This document shows, piece after piece, positions 36,927 through 47,555 of a stretch of DNA of 64,000 bases. The position numbers and the translations under genes were made by a program. The stretch's first letter is position 1, and each line of letters begins with the position of its first letter. The notes under the pieces are model-generated. The model made no database searches. It saw nothing but the letters and a program-made list of their open reading frames with translations, and was not told where the DNA came from. This DNA comes from Vibrio pacinii DSM 19139 (GTDB lineage: Bacteria > Pseudomonadota > Gammaproteobacteria > Enterobacterales > Vibrionaceae): positions 62,001-126,000 of the forward strand of contig NZ_JONH01000010.1 of NCBI RefSeq assembly GCF_000711795.1. The letters run 5' to 3'.

Positions 36927-38357
36927 TTAGTCTTTTTTGCTCTGATCCCAAATACCTTCTTCGAGCTGAGACTTCAACTCTGGGAAGTCATTCGAATCAA
37001 AGGTTGGCAATTTACCTTCATTCAACTGACGGTTGTAATCTTTTGCCAGTTTAATCACGATACCTGATAGCAGCAAAATCGCGACCAAGTTGACAATCGC
37101 CATCAGGCCCATGGAAACATCGGCCAAGGCCCAAACAACTGGCAGTGATGCCATGGCACCAAACATTACCATGCCTAGTACAATGATACGGAAGATACCC
37201 AGGCCTGCTTTATGGTTGTGCTCTAAGAAGATCAGGTTGGTTTCTGCGTACGAATAGTTGGCAATAATCGATGTGAAGGCGAAGAAGAAAATCGCCACGG
37301 CAACGAAGATGCCGCCCCAATCACCGACTTGCGAACTTAACGCCGCTTGAGTCAATTCGATACCAGTGATTTCACCGTGCGGTACATACTCACCCGACAT
37401 CAAGATAATGGCCACCGTTGAAGAACAGATAACCATAGTGTCCATGAAGACACCGAGCATCTGTACGTAACCTTGAGAAGCAGGGTGTGGCGGGTAAGGC
37501 GTTGCTGATGCCGCCGCATTCGGTGCAGAACCCATACCCGCTTCATTCGAAAATAGACCACGTTTGATACCATTGATCATCGCTTGAGCAATCGCGTAGC
37601 CCAGACCACCAGCTGCGGCTTCTTGCAAGCCAAAGGCACTCTTAAAGATAAGCGTTAATACTGCAGGTAACTTCTCAAAGTTAGTGACCATGATAAACAT
37701 CGCCAGCAGCAGATAGGCAAGCGCCATAATAGGTACGATTAGCTCTGCAACTCGCGCAATGCGTTTAATGCCACCAAAAATAACCACAGAAGAAAGTAGA
37801 ACAACGACAACACCTACATAGGTATTATCCCAGCCAAATGCATTGTGCATCGCGTTGGCAATCGAGTTCGCTTGTACTGCATTGAACACTAGACCAAAGG
37901 CAATAATAAGGAATACTGAGAACAGTACGCCCATCCAGCGCATACCTAGGCCTTTTTCCATGTAGTAAGCAGGGCCACCACGGTAGTTGCCATCGTCATC
38001 TTTGGTTTTATAGAGTTGTGCTAATGTGCTCTCGGCAAACGATGTTGCCATACCGAGCATTGCAATTAGCCACATCCAGAAAATAGCGCCTGGTCCACCA
38101 GCGGTGAGCGCTACAGCAACACCAGCCATGTTACCAGTACCAACACGAGCAGCTAGACTAGTACAAAGTGCTTGGAAAGATGAGATACCAGCTTTGTCTG
38201 CTTTACGACTGTTCTTCAATACTGAAAACATATGGCCGAAGTGACGGAATTGGATAAAACCTAGACGGACCGTGAAGTAAACTCCAACACCGACGAGTAG
38301 ATAAACAAGAATCGACCCCCAAAGTAGGTCATTCATTAAGTTAATTAAATCTGTCAT
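36927..38357 (-). CDS. Alanine/glycine:cation symporter (AGCS family)
   Basis: A 476-residue permease with about 11 transmembrane helices that imports alanine or glycine with Na+ or H+. The AGCS signature is clear in SLAARVGTGNMAGVAVALTA and GGPGAIFWMW near residues 73-101. FSNEAGMGSAPNAAA and AIFFFAFTSIIANYSYAE are further family segments. ATG at 38357 is chosen because GAGGA precedes it; the upstream 15 codons of open frame are not conserved in character. No glycine riboswitch is seen upstream. Confidence 0.94.
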   Translation of the reverse strand: MTDLINLMNDLLWGSILVYLLVGVGVYFTVRLGFIQFRHFGHMFSVLKNSRKADKAGISSFQALCTSLAARVGTGNMAGVAVALTAGGPGAIFWMWLIAMLGMATSFAESTLAQLYKTKDDDGNYRGGPAYYMEKGLGMRWMGVLFSVFLIIAFGLVFNAVQANSIANAMHNAFGWDNTYVGVVVVLLSSVVIFGGIKRIARVAELIVPIMALAYLLLAMFIMVTNFEKLPAVLTLIFKSAFGLQEAAAGGLGYAIAQAMINGIKRGLFSNEAGMGSAPNAAASATPYPPHPASQGYVQMLGVFMDTMVICSSTVAIILMSGEYVPHGEITGIELTQAALSSQVGDWGGIFVAVAIFFFAFTSIIANYSYAETNLIFLEHNHKAGLGIFRIIVLGMVMFGAMASLPVVWALADVSMGLMAIVNLVAILLLSGIVIKLAKDYNRQLNEGKLPTFDSNDFPELKSQLEEGIWDQSKKD

Positions 38358-39062
38358 AACATCCTCATAGTGAGTTATCGCTGACCTTTGCTTCCTAGCC
38401 ATCCATCTAACTGCCCAACAAGTGTCAATCGTTCATATCATGTTGGTGTAATGGTGTATGCAGTTTAGATCTGTAAAACTCGCCTCATGCTTCCATTTTA
38501 CGTATCAACGTTTTTCGACGGGCGGATAATGCAGCGAAGAGCGAGAAAAATCAATATGCACACAGACTCATTCAATTGTTATATTTCACTATATAATCAC
38601 CACCAATTAACACACGACAACACAAGCAACTAACAACAAATAAATGAGCCGATAATAATTTCACAACATTTCACAATAAACGAAACATAACACCCTAGTC
38701 TCTTACATTCGATCACGAAACCTTAGCCACCAAGGGCTAACGTCGTACGGTAAAAGGGATGTACTCTGTATTAGCACATAAACGATTATCACAATAAACA
38801 CTCAGTTGCACACTAGCCCAGTTACTCACCCAACGAGTGCCCCATTAACAATTCGACACAGCCAATTTAATCGTTTACTTAAGGCTAAATGAACAGAAAT
38901 CCACCAGAATTCTGTCAGTTTTTTGTGAATCCCTCGCACAGTCTCAGTAAAAACTTCATTGAAACGTAACAAATGAGAAATCAATCAAGGTTAACTTTCT
39001 TGTTTATATGGTATTTAAAAAATTCCTCATTAAGAGGGATAGACATAGAAAAGAGGTCGCTT
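38358..39062. other. 705-base intergenic region, no gene recognised
   Basis: This divergent region between the AGCS permease and the DUF3545 gene is A+T-rich with no credible reading frame. A hairpin TTAGCC/GGCTAA is near 38725. ACAGAA (38893-38898) and TTCTGT (38910-38915) followed by CAGTTTTTTG look like a plus-strand terminator with no gene before it. A small RNA ending near 38925 is conceivable. No CRP, FNR or riboswitch motif is clear. Confidence 0.4.
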
Positions 39063-39245
39063 ATGGAAGGCTTAAACTTTGATGAAATTTTTGAACTGGA
39101 TTTTCCTAAAGGAAGAGGAAGTCGCTCAAAACCGATGAAGCGAAAGTGGCGTGAAATAGAGGCAATCAAAGACCGCCAGCGTCTGCAAAAAGAACTGATG
39201 GACATGGATATTGGTTACAACGATTTAAACAAGGTCGAGTTTTAG
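39063..39245 (+). CDS. DUF3545 family small protein
   Basis: A 60-residue strongly charged protein starting MEGLNFDEIFELDF, with a basic centre (KGRGSRSKPMKRKWREIEAI) and a helical end. It matches the DUF3545 family of vibrios and relatives, function unknown. ATG at 39063 is preferred over one 30 codons upstream: AGAGGT lies 6 bases before it and the extension is low in complexity. A terminator follows immediately. Confidence 0.8.
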   Translation: MEGLNFDEIFELDFPKGRGSRSKPMKRKWREIEAIKDRQRLQKELMDMDIGYNDLNKVEF

Positions 39246-39248
39246 AAG

Positions 39249-39275
39249 AAAGAGGCGTTTTCGCCTCTTTTTTAT
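39249..39275 (+). terminator. Terminator after the DUF3545 gene
   Basis: AAAGAGGCG and CGCCTCTTT form a 9-bp stem with a TTTT loop, followed by TTTTAT. It may also end the converging hemerythrin gene. Confidence 0.92.
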
Positions 39276-39292
39276 CGAACAATAACGCATCG

Positions 39293-39844
39293 CTAAGTGC
39301 ACTCACGCTCGGTTTGATGGACACGTTCTGCCAGCTGTTGATACTGCTCGGCAATGGTAGAACCGAACACGGGATCATCCTCGCACACACTCCAACGCTC
39401 CTCGACTGCTTGCCAATCCTTAACGGTAAACTTATCAATTAAATACGGGAAGATGTGCTTTTCTTCGGTTTCTAGGTGCTTTTTCTGCGCGTCTAAAAAT
39501 GACTCTAGCTGTTCAATAAACATATCCTGAGGGATGACCGCGTCTTGCAGCACCATATCAACCACATCCAAAAACGCATGGCTTTTCTCAGACAAGCTCG
39601 TATGTTCAAGCTCGAGGTTATCAATCTCATGATGATGACCATAGTGCTCTATATAATAGCGGTACAGGATATCTTCTTTAGGATGATGAACTTTTTCTGC
39701 GTGATTGGTGAGATAGTCAACTAACTCACGCAGAATACCATAATTAACTTGGCGCTCACTTTTGAGCATATTGAGCTTATGTCTCAGTAGGGCTAGTAGG
39801 CGGACCATATAGCCATGTTCGCGTCGGATCCTTTCTATCATCAT
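39293..39844 (-). CDS. Hemerythrin-domain protein
   Basis: A 183-residue four-helix protein with a likely di-iron or other metal centre. Candidate ligands appear in order: REHGYMVR near 8-15, HAEKVHHPKEDILY near 48-61, LELEHTSL, and KKHLETEEKHIFPYL near 134-148. Such proteins bind oxygen, nitric oxide or act in iron and redox responses; the role here is unknown. A strong ribosome binding site (AAGGAG) precedes two adjacent ATG codons; the first is used. Confidence 0.9.
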   Translation of the reverse strand: MMIERIRREHGYMVRLLALLRHKLNMLKSERQVNYGILRELVDYLTNHAEKVHHPKEDILYRYYIEHYGHHHEIDNLELEHTSLSEKSHAFLDVVDMVLQDAVIPQDMFIEQLESFLDAQKKHLETEEKHIFPYLIDKFTVKDWQAVEERWSVCEDDPVFGSTIAEQYQQLAERVHQTERECT

Positions 39845-39945
39845 AGCGCTTCTCCTTACACTTCATTTTTGTAAGTGTATAAGAGAACAACCACTACCGC
39901 TTTGACACTGTTCGAAAAACGCACAAGTTAATACAAATAAAACCT

Positions 39946-40626
39946 TTATAGCGTTAACGGCAGGCGCCACTCAATCGGCGGTTTACCTTGCTGAATCAAA
40001 ATTTGATTGGTTTGAGAGAAGTGACGACATCCAAAAAAACCGCGATGTGCAGACAGTGGTGATGGATGAGGCCCCGCAAGAACATGATGTCGGGAGCGAT
40101 CGATAAAGCGCCCCTTTTTCTGCGCGTGTGCTCCCCATAATAAAAACACCACCCCCGACTGATGGTGATTAATTGCTTCAATCACTTTATCTGTAAAAGT
40201 CTCCCACCCCGACTTAGCGTGAGAATGAGCTTTACCCTGCTCAACCGTCAATACGGTATTGAGCAATAACACACCTTGCTCTGCCCAGCTTTGTAAGTAA
40301 CCATGCTGAGGAATGTCAAAGCCAGCAATATCTTGTGCAAGCTCTTTATACATATTGAGTAATGATGGCGGTGTTTTTACACCGGGTAACACCGAAAAAC
40401 ACAAACCATGCGCTTGGTTCGGTCCGTGATACGGATCTTGACCGATGATAACTACTTTAACGTCATGAAACTCAGTGGCCTTAAACGCGTTAAACACATC
40501 CTGACTTGGTGGGTATATAACCTTGCCTGCAGCGCGCTCTGCTTCAACAAACGCGAGCGTGTTCTGGAAGTAGTCCTGCTGTTTTTCAGCACCAATAACG
40601 TCGTGCCAGCATAGTGATGAAGTCAT
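39946..40626 (-). CDS. ung: Uracil-DNA glycosylase
   Basis: A 226-residue family 1 glycosylase removing uracil from DNA. The water-activating loop is [20 protein letters not shown] near 56-75 with the catalytic aspartate. The uracil-binding [17 protein letters not shown] and the minor-groove loop [19 protein letters not shown] near 187-205 are intact. It lies 242 bases after nfo, another base-excision enzyme, on the same strand. Confidence 0.98.
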   Translation of the reverse strand: MTSSLCWHDVIGAEKQQDYFQNTLAFVEAERAAGKVIYPPSQDVFNAFKATEFHDVKVVIIGQDPYHGPNQAHGLCFSVLPGVKTPPSLLNMYKELAQDIAGFDIPQHGYLQSWAEQGVLLLNTVLTVEQGKAHSHAKSGWETFTDKVIEAINHHQSGVVFLLWGAHAQKKGRFIDRSRHHVLAGPHPSPLSAHRGFFGCRHFSQTNQILIQQGKPPIEWRLPLTL

Positions 40627-40868
40627 GCTCTATTCCTTCTACTGTTCATACGCTGTGATTGTCGCAGAATAAATAGAAGGAACAAAGAGGTTAGTGTTTT
40701 TGTGGCGTGCGGTAGTGCCCCTGCCCTGTAACATGACGGTTTGGTGTTGGTAAACGCGTAGGGCGTGCAGTGAAGTATGAGTGTGAAAAAGGCATAATGG
40801 CATCCTCAATGTTGTGCGATTCAATCACTACCATGAAAAAATGATGCCACTTTTGCGCTTCACGGCTA

Positions 40869-41744
40869 TTACGCCAGCGTCTGAAGGTGAAACTGGCGCA
40901 GCTTGTTGATCTCTTGTGGCCAAATTTCAGGGTCAATTGTTTCTAAAATCAGAGGGATAGAATCAAAACGACGATCTTTAGCAATATATTCAAAACAGTC
41001 CCAACCAATCTCACCTTGACCGAGCGAGTGATGCCTATCGACTTTGCCCCCCAAGGCTATTTTTGAATCATTAATGTGCATCGCTCTTAAATAGCGCATG
41101 CCTACCACACGCTCAAATTCGGCAAAAGTAGCCTCACAAGCCGTCGCGCTGCTTAAGTCATACCCTGCGGCAAAAGTGTGGCAAGTATCGATGCAGACCC
41201 CAACTCTAGACTTGTCTTCGACCTGGTCAATGATCTCAGCGAGGTGTTCAAAGCGCCAGCCTAAGTTGGTTCCCTGTCCTGCCGTGTTCTCTATTACAGC
41301 AATCACTTCAGGAACCGCTTGATGAGCAAGGTTAATCGACTCTGCGATCTTTGCTAAACACTCATTTTCGGAAATCTTGTTTAAATGACTCCCAGGATGA
41401 AAATTCAATAGCGTCAGGCCAAGTTGCTGGCAACGCTGCATCTCATCAATGAATGCCTGTCGCGATTTCTCGAGCTTTTCTTGTTCAGGCGCCCCTAAAT
41501 TGATCAAGTATGAATCATGCGGCAAGATCTGCTCGCGACTGAAGCCGTGCTTAGCACAGTTCTGTTTGAAAGCTAGAATCACTGCCGCTTCGAGTGGTTT
41601 AGCCACCCATTGACGCTGGTTCTTAGTAAATAGCGCGAAAGCATTCGCGCCAATCTCTTTTGCTCGCAGCGGTGCTTGATCAACGCCACCAGCCGCAGAA
41701 ACATGAGCGCCGATAAATTTATTTCCTGTGCAATTTTCCATCAT
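40869..41744 (-). CDS. nfo: Deoxyribonuclease IV (AP endonuclease)
   Basis: A 291-residue class II AP endonuclease that cuts at abasic sites. The zinc-ligand segments of the TIM barrel are visible: [11 protein letters not shown] at 10-20, [37 protein letters not shown] and [26 protein letters not shown]. It is 5-6 residues longer at the N-terminus than E. coli Nfo. Two ATG codons are adjacent at the start. It is followed on the same strand by ung. Confidence 0.97.
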   Translation of the reverse strand: MMENCTGNKFIGAHVSAAGGVDQAPLRAKEIGANAFALFTKNQRQWVAKPLEAAVILAFKQNCAKHGFSREQILPHDSYLINLGAPEQEKLEKSRQAFIDEMQRCQQLGLTLLNFHPGSHLNKISENECLAKIAESINLAHQAVPEVIAVIENTAGQGTNLGWRFEHLAEIIDQVEDKSRVGVCIDTCHTFAAGYDLSSATACEATFAEFERVVGMRYLRAMHINDSKIALGGKVDRHHSLGQGEIGWDCFEYIAKDRRFDSIPLILETIDPEIWPQEINKLRQFHLQTLA

Positions 41745-41911
41745 GTCATTTAATCACTTTTGACTTTCAGTTCACTGACCTAATTACAACGAATTATCCA
41801 ATTCATTTCAAATTCACTGTTAGATTTGTAGTAAATTTACTACAAATGATCGATTAAACTATTTTTTATAATATGAAATAATTTCTAAAGACGTTATTTT
41901 TTAATGTTTTA

Positions 41912-41925
41912 TTGATTTCAAACAA
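41912..41925. promoter_or_regulatory. Distal FNR-type site upstream of grcA
   Basis: TTGATTTCAAACAA matches the FNR consensus TTGAT-N4-ATCAA with one mismatch. Its centre is 53 bases upstream of the proximal site. Confidence 0.55.
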
Positions 41926-41964
41926 CAAAATAACCTTTAACTTTTTAATGTTTTTGGTTGTTTT

Positions 41965-41978
41965 TTGACTTAAATCAA
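41965..41978. promoter_or_regulatory. Proximal FNR site upstream of grcA
   Basis: TTGACTTAAATCAA matches TTGAT-N4-ATCAA with one mismatch. It is centred about 40 bases before the predicted transcription start, the usual class II activating position. Confidence 0.75.
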
Positions 41979-42072
41979 TACTATCATAGAGGATATTCGT
42001 TATATATTACGTAGCTCAACAAGATTCGAAAATTAACACCAAATAACCATAAATGTGGACTAGGAGATAGTG

Positions 42073-42450
42073 ATGATCCAAGGTATTCAAATTACTAAAG
42101 CAGCAAACGACGATCTACTTAACTCTATCTGGCTACTTGATAGCGAGAAAAACGAAGCGCGTTGCGTTGCAGCCAACTCTGGCTTTGAAGCTGACCAAGT
42201 GATCGCAGTGAGCGATCTTGGTGAATACGAAAGTCGCGAGGTTGCCATCGAAATGGCACCACGCATCGAAGGTGGTCAACACCTCAACGTAAACGTGCTT
42301 AAACGTGAAACACTGGAAGACGCTGTTGCTCACCCAGAGAAATACCCACAGCTAACCATCCGCGTGTCAGGTTACGCAGTGCGTTTTAACTCACTGACGA
42401 CAGAGCAACAACGTGACGTTATCGCTCGTACTTTTACTGAGTCTCTATAA
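42073..42450 (+). CDS. grcA: Autonomous glycyl radical cofactor GrcA
   Basis: A 125-residue protein that repairs oxygen-damaged pyruvate formate-lyase by supplying a spare glycyl radical domain. The radical motif RVSGYAVRF places the radical at G100, and [18 protein letters not shown] is the family C-terminus. ATG at 42073 has GGAG 6 bases upstream, better than the GTG one codon earlier. Upstream tandem FNR sites indicate anaerobic induction, as for E. coli yfiD. Confidence 0.97.
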   Translation: MIQGIQITKAANDDLLNSIWLLDSEKNEARCVAANSGFEADQVIAVSDLGEYESREVAIEMAPRIEGGQHLNVNVLKRETLEDAVAHPEKYPQLTIRVSGYAVRFNSLTTEQQRDVIARTFTESL

Positions 42451-42472
42451 GTATCAGCATCAAGATTGAAGA

Positions 42473-42498
42473 CGGCGCTCCTTGAGCGCCGTTTTTTT
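42473..42498 (+). terminator. Terminator after grcA
   Basis: CGGCGCTC and GAGCGCCG form an 8-bp G+C-rich stem with a 3-base loop, followed by TTTTTTTAT. Confidence 0.95.
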
Positions 42499-42541
42499 AT
42501 CCGCTAAAGTAACCGAGTCAATTACCTCATGAGCAATAAAG

Positions 42542-43411
42542 ATGCTATTGGAAGGCATAGAAACCTTATTAGTGTTAAGTAAAGCGAAAACGATGAGTCG
42601 CACGGGGAGTTTACTCTATATTAGCCAATCGGCAGTCAGTAAGCGCATCGCTAATCTTGAAAAGAGATTAGGCAAAAAACTGATCCTTCCAGATGGGCGC
42701 AATGTCCAACTGACTCAGGATGGGATAAACCTGATTGAAAGTATAGGTCCAACATTCAATGAGTTACGCGGACTTATCTATGAGCAACAATCGATAGTCG
42801 ATAATAGCATTCTAAGCCTTGACTGCTCGGAAACATTGGTCGCAGGTTATCTATCCGAGATTTTTGGCCAACACGTTCAGCGCGATCCTCATATCACGAT
42901 TACCACCAACCATACTCCGAGGATCATTGAACATGTTCAGTCAGGCAAGGCACATTTAGGTGTTTGTGCCGGTCACCTACCAGCTCATCATGGCCTGATC
43001 ACGTATCACCTGCTAGACGAGCCATTTTATGTCGTTTGGGCGAGTCGCTTGGATTGCTTACCGCAAGCGATCATTACCAATGATCTCAATAATTCCGCCA
43101 ACACCTATCAACTGGCGATCTTAGACAAATTAAACATGTATCCTGTAATGCAGATGGACTCTTACTCCGCCGCCGCCCAGCTTGCCCTCTCGGGTATTGC
43201 GCCCGCTTTAGTGCCATTATCTGTGGTTAAAACATTAAAAATCGACGCGGCTCATTGCCATCACTTTGAACAGATTAAACCGCTTTATCGACCTATTCAT
43301 ATCTGTGTTCGCTCAGCATCACTGCGTAACCCTAGGATTAAAGCAGTGATAGAAGTAATGGCTGATGCTGTTCCCAAAGTAGCTTCAGTGCCATTAACAT
43401 CGACATTGTAA
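42542..43411 (+). CDS. LysR family transcriptional regulator
   Basis: A 289-residue LysR regulator with an N-terminal winged helix: residues 17-36 contain TMSRTGSLLYISQSAVSKRI, followed by LEKRLGKKLI and LTQDG. The effector domain follows from about residue 90 and includes LGVCAGHLPAHHG. The target and ligand are unknown. Its last 74 bases overlap the 3' end of the TSUP permease gene on the other strand; a functional link is possible but not shown. Confidence 0.9.
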   Translation: MLLEGIETLLVLSKAKTMSRTGSLLYISQSAVSKRIANLEKRLGKKLILPDGRNVQLTQDGINLIESIGPTFNELRGLIYEQQSIVDNSILSLDCSETLVAGYLSEIFGQHVQRDPHITITTNHTPRIIEHVQSGKAHLGVCAGHLPAHHGLITYHLLDEPFYVVWASRLDCLPQAIITNDLNNSANTYQLAILDKLNMYPVMQMDSYSAAAQLALSGIAPALVPLSVVKTLKIDAAHCHHFEQIKPLYRPIHICVRSASLRNPRIKAVIEVMADAVPKVASVPLTSTL

Positions 43412-44117
43412 TCACCACAGGGCGCACCCACTTTTGCCCTCTACTGATCACCACTTTGGCTCCTAACCTTGCACCGATAAAGCCGCCAATCGCCATCACC
43501 AACCCAAGCTCCCAAATTGGCAGCCCCGCCAGAATAAAAAACAACAGCGCAGCGATGTTAGAGGTGAAATTGAGAACCTTGGTCCGTGCAGTGGCATCGA
43601 CTAATGAAAAGTTCCCCAAAGCAACAAAGCAGACGGTAAAAATAGAGCCTGTTCCCGGTCCAAAAAAACCGTCGTAAAAACCTACCCCTCCACCGACAGA
43701 GAAGGCGAACACGGCTTGTGACAATGTTGCCTCACCCGAGAGACTTTGAGCTTTAGGCATTAATAAAAAGTACGCCGAGATGGCGATCAAGAGTAGTGGT
43801 ATTAAGCTCGTTAGTAGGGTGGCGTCAATATACTGGACCGTTTCAGCGCCAACGGCCGCTCCGATAAAAGTACAAATGATCGCTAAACGCAGCGACTTTA
43901 GATCCACAATCCCGCGCCGAACAAAATACCAACTGGCCGAAAAGCTACCAAATGAGCTTTGCAACTTATTGGTGGCCAGCGCTTGTGTCGGAGGGACACC
44001 AGCTGCAAGCAGCGCGGGAAGCGTCAATAACCCTCCGCCGCCTGCCATCGCATCTATAAATCCCGCGACCGACGCCACAAAAAAGAGCAGAGTGAGAATA
44101 TCTAGTGAAAGTTCCAT
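43338..44117 (-). CDS. yfcA: TSUP (TauE/SafE) family membrane permease, YfcA-like
   Basis: A 259-residue membrane protein with about eight transmembrane helices. Two repeats carry the family motifs: AGFIDAMAGGGGLLTLPALLAAG near 18-40 with ALATNKLQSSFGSFSA, and VGFYDGFFGPGTGS with ATARTKVLNFTSNIAALL in the second half. It closely resembles E. coli YfcA. TSUP proteins move sulfite, sulfonates or other small anions; the substrate here is unknown. It overlaps the LysR gene tail to tail. Confidence 0.9.
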   Translation of the reverse strand: MELSLDILTLLFFVASVAGFIDAMAGGGGLLTLPALLAAGVPPTQALATNKLQSSFGSFSASWYFVRRGIVDLKSLRLAIICTFIGAAVGAETVQYIDATLLTSLIPLLLIAISAYFLLMPKAQSLSGEATLSQAVFAFSVGGGVGFYDGFFGPGTGSIFTVCFVALGNFSLVDATARTKVLNFTSNIAALLFFILAGLPIWELGLVMAIGGFIGARLGAKVVISRGQKWVRPVVITMSMLMALKLLWEQHQPLLLSLL

Positions 44118-44238
44118 TTATTTTCATAAGCTTAACTGTAAGTAAGCTTAAATTATCACTCCTAGAACACTATCCGTTAGCGAAAGGTTCGATTGAGACC
44201 AATTCCTTTAATTCATCAATACTCTACCGTTTATCAAA

Positions 44239-44265
44239 CAAAAAAAGCCCGCTCGATGAGCGGGC
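44239..44265 (-). terminator. Terminator after carB
   Basis: GCCCGCTC and GAGCGGGC form an 8-bp stem with a 3-base loop, followed by TTTTTTTG on the minus strand, 44 bases after carB. Confidence 0.93.
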
Positions 44266-44308
44266 AATGAGGTTGTCATATAGGCTCATCTATGGAGCCT
44301 ACTGATTA

Positions 44309-47300
44309 TTATGCTTCGTTTTTAGCAACTCTTGCGTGTAGCTCTTGAACTGAAGTAACTGACGTCTTCGCATCTGCAGTGTGCGCCATACAGGTCGCGA
44401 ATGCCGCATTTAGCGTAGTGGTATAGTTCACTTTTTCAGCCAATGCACCACGACGTAAGATTTTCGAATCTTCGATTGCCTGACGACCGGCTGCGGTATT
44501 GACAATATAGGTGTACTCATTGTTCTTGATACGGTCAAGAATATGAGGACGACCTTCGTGTACCTTGTTGACCAAGCGTGGATTAATACCCGCTTCGCCA
44601 AGGATAACCGCAGTGCCGTGCGTTGCGTCTAGCTGGTAACCAAGCTTAGATAGCTTAGATGCTAGGTCAACCACACGCTCTTTGTCACCTTCACGAACTG
44701 AAAGCAGTGCACGACCACCTTCTGGGTAGATGTTGCCACAACCCAATTCCGCTTTAGAGTATGCTTCAGCGAACGTCGCACCAACACCCATCACTTCACC
44801 AGTAGAGCGCATTTCTGGTCCTAACAGTGGGTCTACGCCAGGGAATTTGTTGAATGGAAGTACAACTTCTTTCACTGAGTAGTATGGTGGGATGATCTCT
44901 TTAGTAAAGCCTTGAGACTCTAGCGATTGTCCAGCCATGACACGCGCCGCAATCTTAGCGATGGGTGCGCCAGTTGCTTTCGATACGAATGGAACCGTAC
45001 GTGCAGCGCGAGGGTTAACCTCGATGAGGTACACTTCGTTGTCCTTCACTGCAAACTGGGTATTCATCAAGCCACGAACACCCAACTCGAACGCTAGCTT
45101 TTCAACTTGCTCGCGCATGACGTCTTGGATTTCTTGGCTTAGTGTGTAGGCAGGAAGAGAACATGCTGAGTCACCAGAGTGAACACCCGCTTGTTCGATA
45201 TGCTCCATGATACCGCCGATCACCACGCGCTCGCCGTCACAAATCGCATCTACGTCGACTTCAACAGCGTCATCTAGAAAACTATCAAGTAGTACTGGTG
45301 ATTCGTTAGATACGCTTACCGCTTCGTTAAAGTAACGACGCAGGTCTTGCTCGTCGTAGACAATTTCCATCGCACGACCACCAAGGACGTAAGAAGGGCG
45401 AACAACTAGAGGGAAGCCGATTTCGCGAGATTTCTCAACCGCTTGCTCCATTGTTGTTACAGTCGCGTTTTGTGGCTGTAGAAGACCAAGACGGTCAACA
45501 GCAACTTGGAAACGTTCACGGTCTTCTGCGCGGTCAATGGCGTCTGGGCTAGTACCGATAATTGGTACACCAGCAGCTTCAAGAGCACGAGCCAGTTTCA
45601 GTGGTGTTTGACCACCGTACTGAACGATAACGCCTTTTGGCTTCTCAACACGAGCGATTGCTAGTACGTCTTCCAGAGTTACTGGTTCAAAGTACAGACG
45701 GTCAGAAGTGTCGTAATCGGTTGAAACTGTCTCAGGGTTACAGTTAACCATGATAGTCTCAAAGCCATCTTCACGAAGCGCGAGTGATGCGTGGACACAA
45801 CAGTAGTCAAACTCAATGCCTTGGCCGATACGGTTTGGACCGCCGCCCAAGATCATGATCTTGTCTTTGTCTGTTGGATTCGCTTCACACTCTTCATCGT
45901 AAGATGAGTACATGTAAGCAGTATCTGAAGAGAACTCAGCCGCACACGTATCAACACGCTTGTAGACCGGGTGAATATCGTATTGGTCACGTAGACGACG
46001 GATTTCACTTTCCGCGACACCTAGAATCTTAGATAGGCGCGCATCAGCAAAACCTTTGCGTTTAAGCTGATTCAGTGAGTCTTTGTTAAGACCTGCAAAA
46101 CCGTTCGCTTTGACTTGTTGCTCTAGCTTAACGATGTCTTCAATTTGAACCAGGAACCAACGATCGATTTGGGTTAGATTGAAGACACCATCGACCGACA
46201 TACCGGCACGGAATGCATCAGCAATGTACCAAATACGATCAGCGCCCGCTTCTTTCAATTCATGACGAATCGTTGTTAAAGCATCTGGCGCATCTAAGTC
46301 TACCATTTCGTCAAAACCGGTCGCGCCAACTTCTAGGCCACGCAGTGCTTTTTGTAGCGACTCTTGTTGGTTACGGCCAATCGCCATCACTTCGCCAACC
46401 GACTTCATTTGTGTCGTAAGACGATCGTTAGCTCCAGCAAATTTCTCGAAGTTAAAACGAGGAATCTTAGTCACTACGTAGTCGATTGTTGGTTCGAATG
46501 ATGCTGGCGTTGCGCCGCCAGTGATGTCATTCATTAGCTCATCTAGCGTGAAGCCAACAGCCAGTTTCGCGGCAATCTTAGCGATTGGGAAACCCGTTGC
46601 TTTAGAAGCAAGTGCCGAAGAACGAGATACACGTGGGTTCATCTCGATGATAACCATACGGCCATCTTTCGGGTTGATACCAAACTGGACGTTTGAACCA
46701 CCCGTTTCAACACCAATCTCACGCAGTACTGCCAATGATGCATTACGCATTAGTTGGTATTCTTTGTCTGTCAGCGTTTGTGCTGGAGCCACCGTAATTG
46801 AGTCACCGGTGTGAATACCCATTGGGTCAAAGTTTTCAATCGCACATACGATGATGCAGTTGTCGTTTTTGTCACGAACCACTTCCATCTCGTACTCTTT
46901 CCAACCGATAAGTGATTCATCGATAAGAAGTTCGTTGGTTGGTGATAAATCCAAACCACGACGACAGATTTCTTCAAATTCTTCTTTATTGTACGCGATA
47001 CCGCCACCCGTACCACCCATGGTGAACGATGGGCGAATGATACAAGGGAAGCCAACCATGTCTAAAACTTTGTACGCTTCTTCCATGGTTTTCGCAGTAT
47101 CAGCGGTTGGACATTCAAGACCAATCGATTTCATTGCTTTATCGAAGCGTGAACGGTCTTCTGCTTTATCGATCGCGTCAGCCGTTGCACCAATCATCTC
47201 AACACCGAACTCGGCAAGAACTCCATGCTTCTCTAAATCAAGAGCACAGTTCAACGCAGTTTGACCACCCATGGTCGGTAGAACCGCATCAGGACGCTCT

Positions 47301-47539
47301 TTTTCGATGATTTTACGCACCACTTCCCACTGGATTGGCTCGATGTAAGTCGCATCGGCCATGTCAGGGTCAGTCATAATAGTGGCTGGGTTAGAGTTCA
47401 CCAGAATAACTCGGTAGCCTTCCTCACGAAGCGCTTTACATGCTTGGGCGCCAGAGTAGTCAAACTCACATGCCTGACCGATAACAATCGGACCAGCACC
47501 AAGAATTAGAATACTTTGAATGTCAGTACGTTTTGGCAT
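44309..47539 (-). CDS. carB: Carbamoyl-phosphate synthase large subunit
   Basis: A 1076-residue enzyme making carbamoyl phosphate for arginine and pyrimidines. It has the two homologous synthase halves with repeated ATP-grasp domains: [25 protein letters not shown] near 10-34 and [22 protein letters not shown] near 557-578. [21 protein letters not shown] and its second-half counterpart [21 protein letters not shown] bind metal and ATP. The C-terminal regulatory domain follows. It lies 16 bases after carA. Confidence 0.99.
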   Translation of the reverse strand: MPKRTDIQSILILGAGPIVIGQACEFDYSGAQACKALREEGYRVILVNSNPATIMTDPDMADATYIEPIQWEVVRKIIEKERPDAVLPTMGGQTALNCALDLEKHGVLAEFGVEMIGATADAIDKAEDRSRFDKAMKSIGLECPTADTAKTMEEAYKVLDMVGFPCIIRPSFTMGGTGGGIAYNKEEFEEICRRGLDLSPTNELLIDESLIGWKEYEMEVVRDKNDNCIIVCAIENFDPMGIHTGDSITVAPAQTLTDKEYQLMRNASLAVLREIGVETGGSNVQFGINPKDGRMVIIEMNPRVSRSSALASKATGFPIAKIAAKLAVGFTLDELMNDITGGATPASFEPTIDYVVTKIPRFNFEKFAGANDRLTTQMKSVGEVMAIGRNQQESLQKALRGLEVGATGFDEMVDLDAPDALTTIRHELKEAGADRIWYIADAFRAGMSVDGVFNLTQIDRWFLVQIEDIVKLEQQVKANGFAGLNKDSLNQLKRKGFADARLSKILGVAESEIRRLRDQYDIHPVYKRVDTCAAEFSSDTAYMYSSYDEECEANPTDKDKIMILGGGPNRIGQGIEFDYCCVHASLALREDGFETIMVNCNPETVSTDYDTSDRLYFEPVTLEDVLAIARVEKPKGVIVQYGGQTPLKLARALEAAGVPIIGTSPDAIDRAEDRERFQVAVDRLGLLQPQNATVTTMEQAVEKSREIGFPLVVRPSYVLGGRAMEIVYDEQDLRRYFNEAVSVSNESPVLLDSFLDDAVEVDVDAICDGERVVIGGIMEHIEQAGVHSGDSACSLPAYTLSQEIQDVMREQVEKLAFELGVRGLMNTQFAVKDNEVYLIEVNPRAARTVPFVSKATGAPIAKIAARVMAGQSLESQGFTKEIIPPYYSVKEVVLPFNKFPGVDPLLGPEMRSTGEVMGVGATFAEAYSKAELGCGNIYPEGGRALLSVREGDKERVVDLASKLSKLGYQLDATHGTAVILGEAGINPRLVNKVHEGRPHILDRIKNNEYTYIVNTAAGRQAIEDSKILRRGALAEKVNYTTTLNAAFATCMAHTADAKTSVTSVQELHARVAKNEA

Positions 47540-47555
47540 TATCTACTACTCCGAA

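Larger units (their letters stand above)
41745..42072 (+). promoter_or_regulatory. nfo/grcA intergenic region with the grcA promoter
   Basis: An A+T-rich divergent region. For grcA a -10 element TATATT is at 42003-42008, giving a start near 42012 and an untranslated leader of about 60 bases. The proximal FNR-type site is then centred near -40. The part next to nfo has runs of T and A but no clear promoter for nfo. Confidence 0.6.

Noticed and set aside
38358..38700. Glycine riboswitch upstream of the alanine/glycine symporter
   Set aside because: Some Vibrio symporters of this family have one; I searched for the conserved glycine aptamer segments on the minus strand and did not find them.
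40691..40834. Possible 47-residue protein between nfo and ung on the minus strand
   Set aside because: No clear ribosome binding site and no recognisable family; the longer frame overlaps the end of nfo. Could be real but unsupported.
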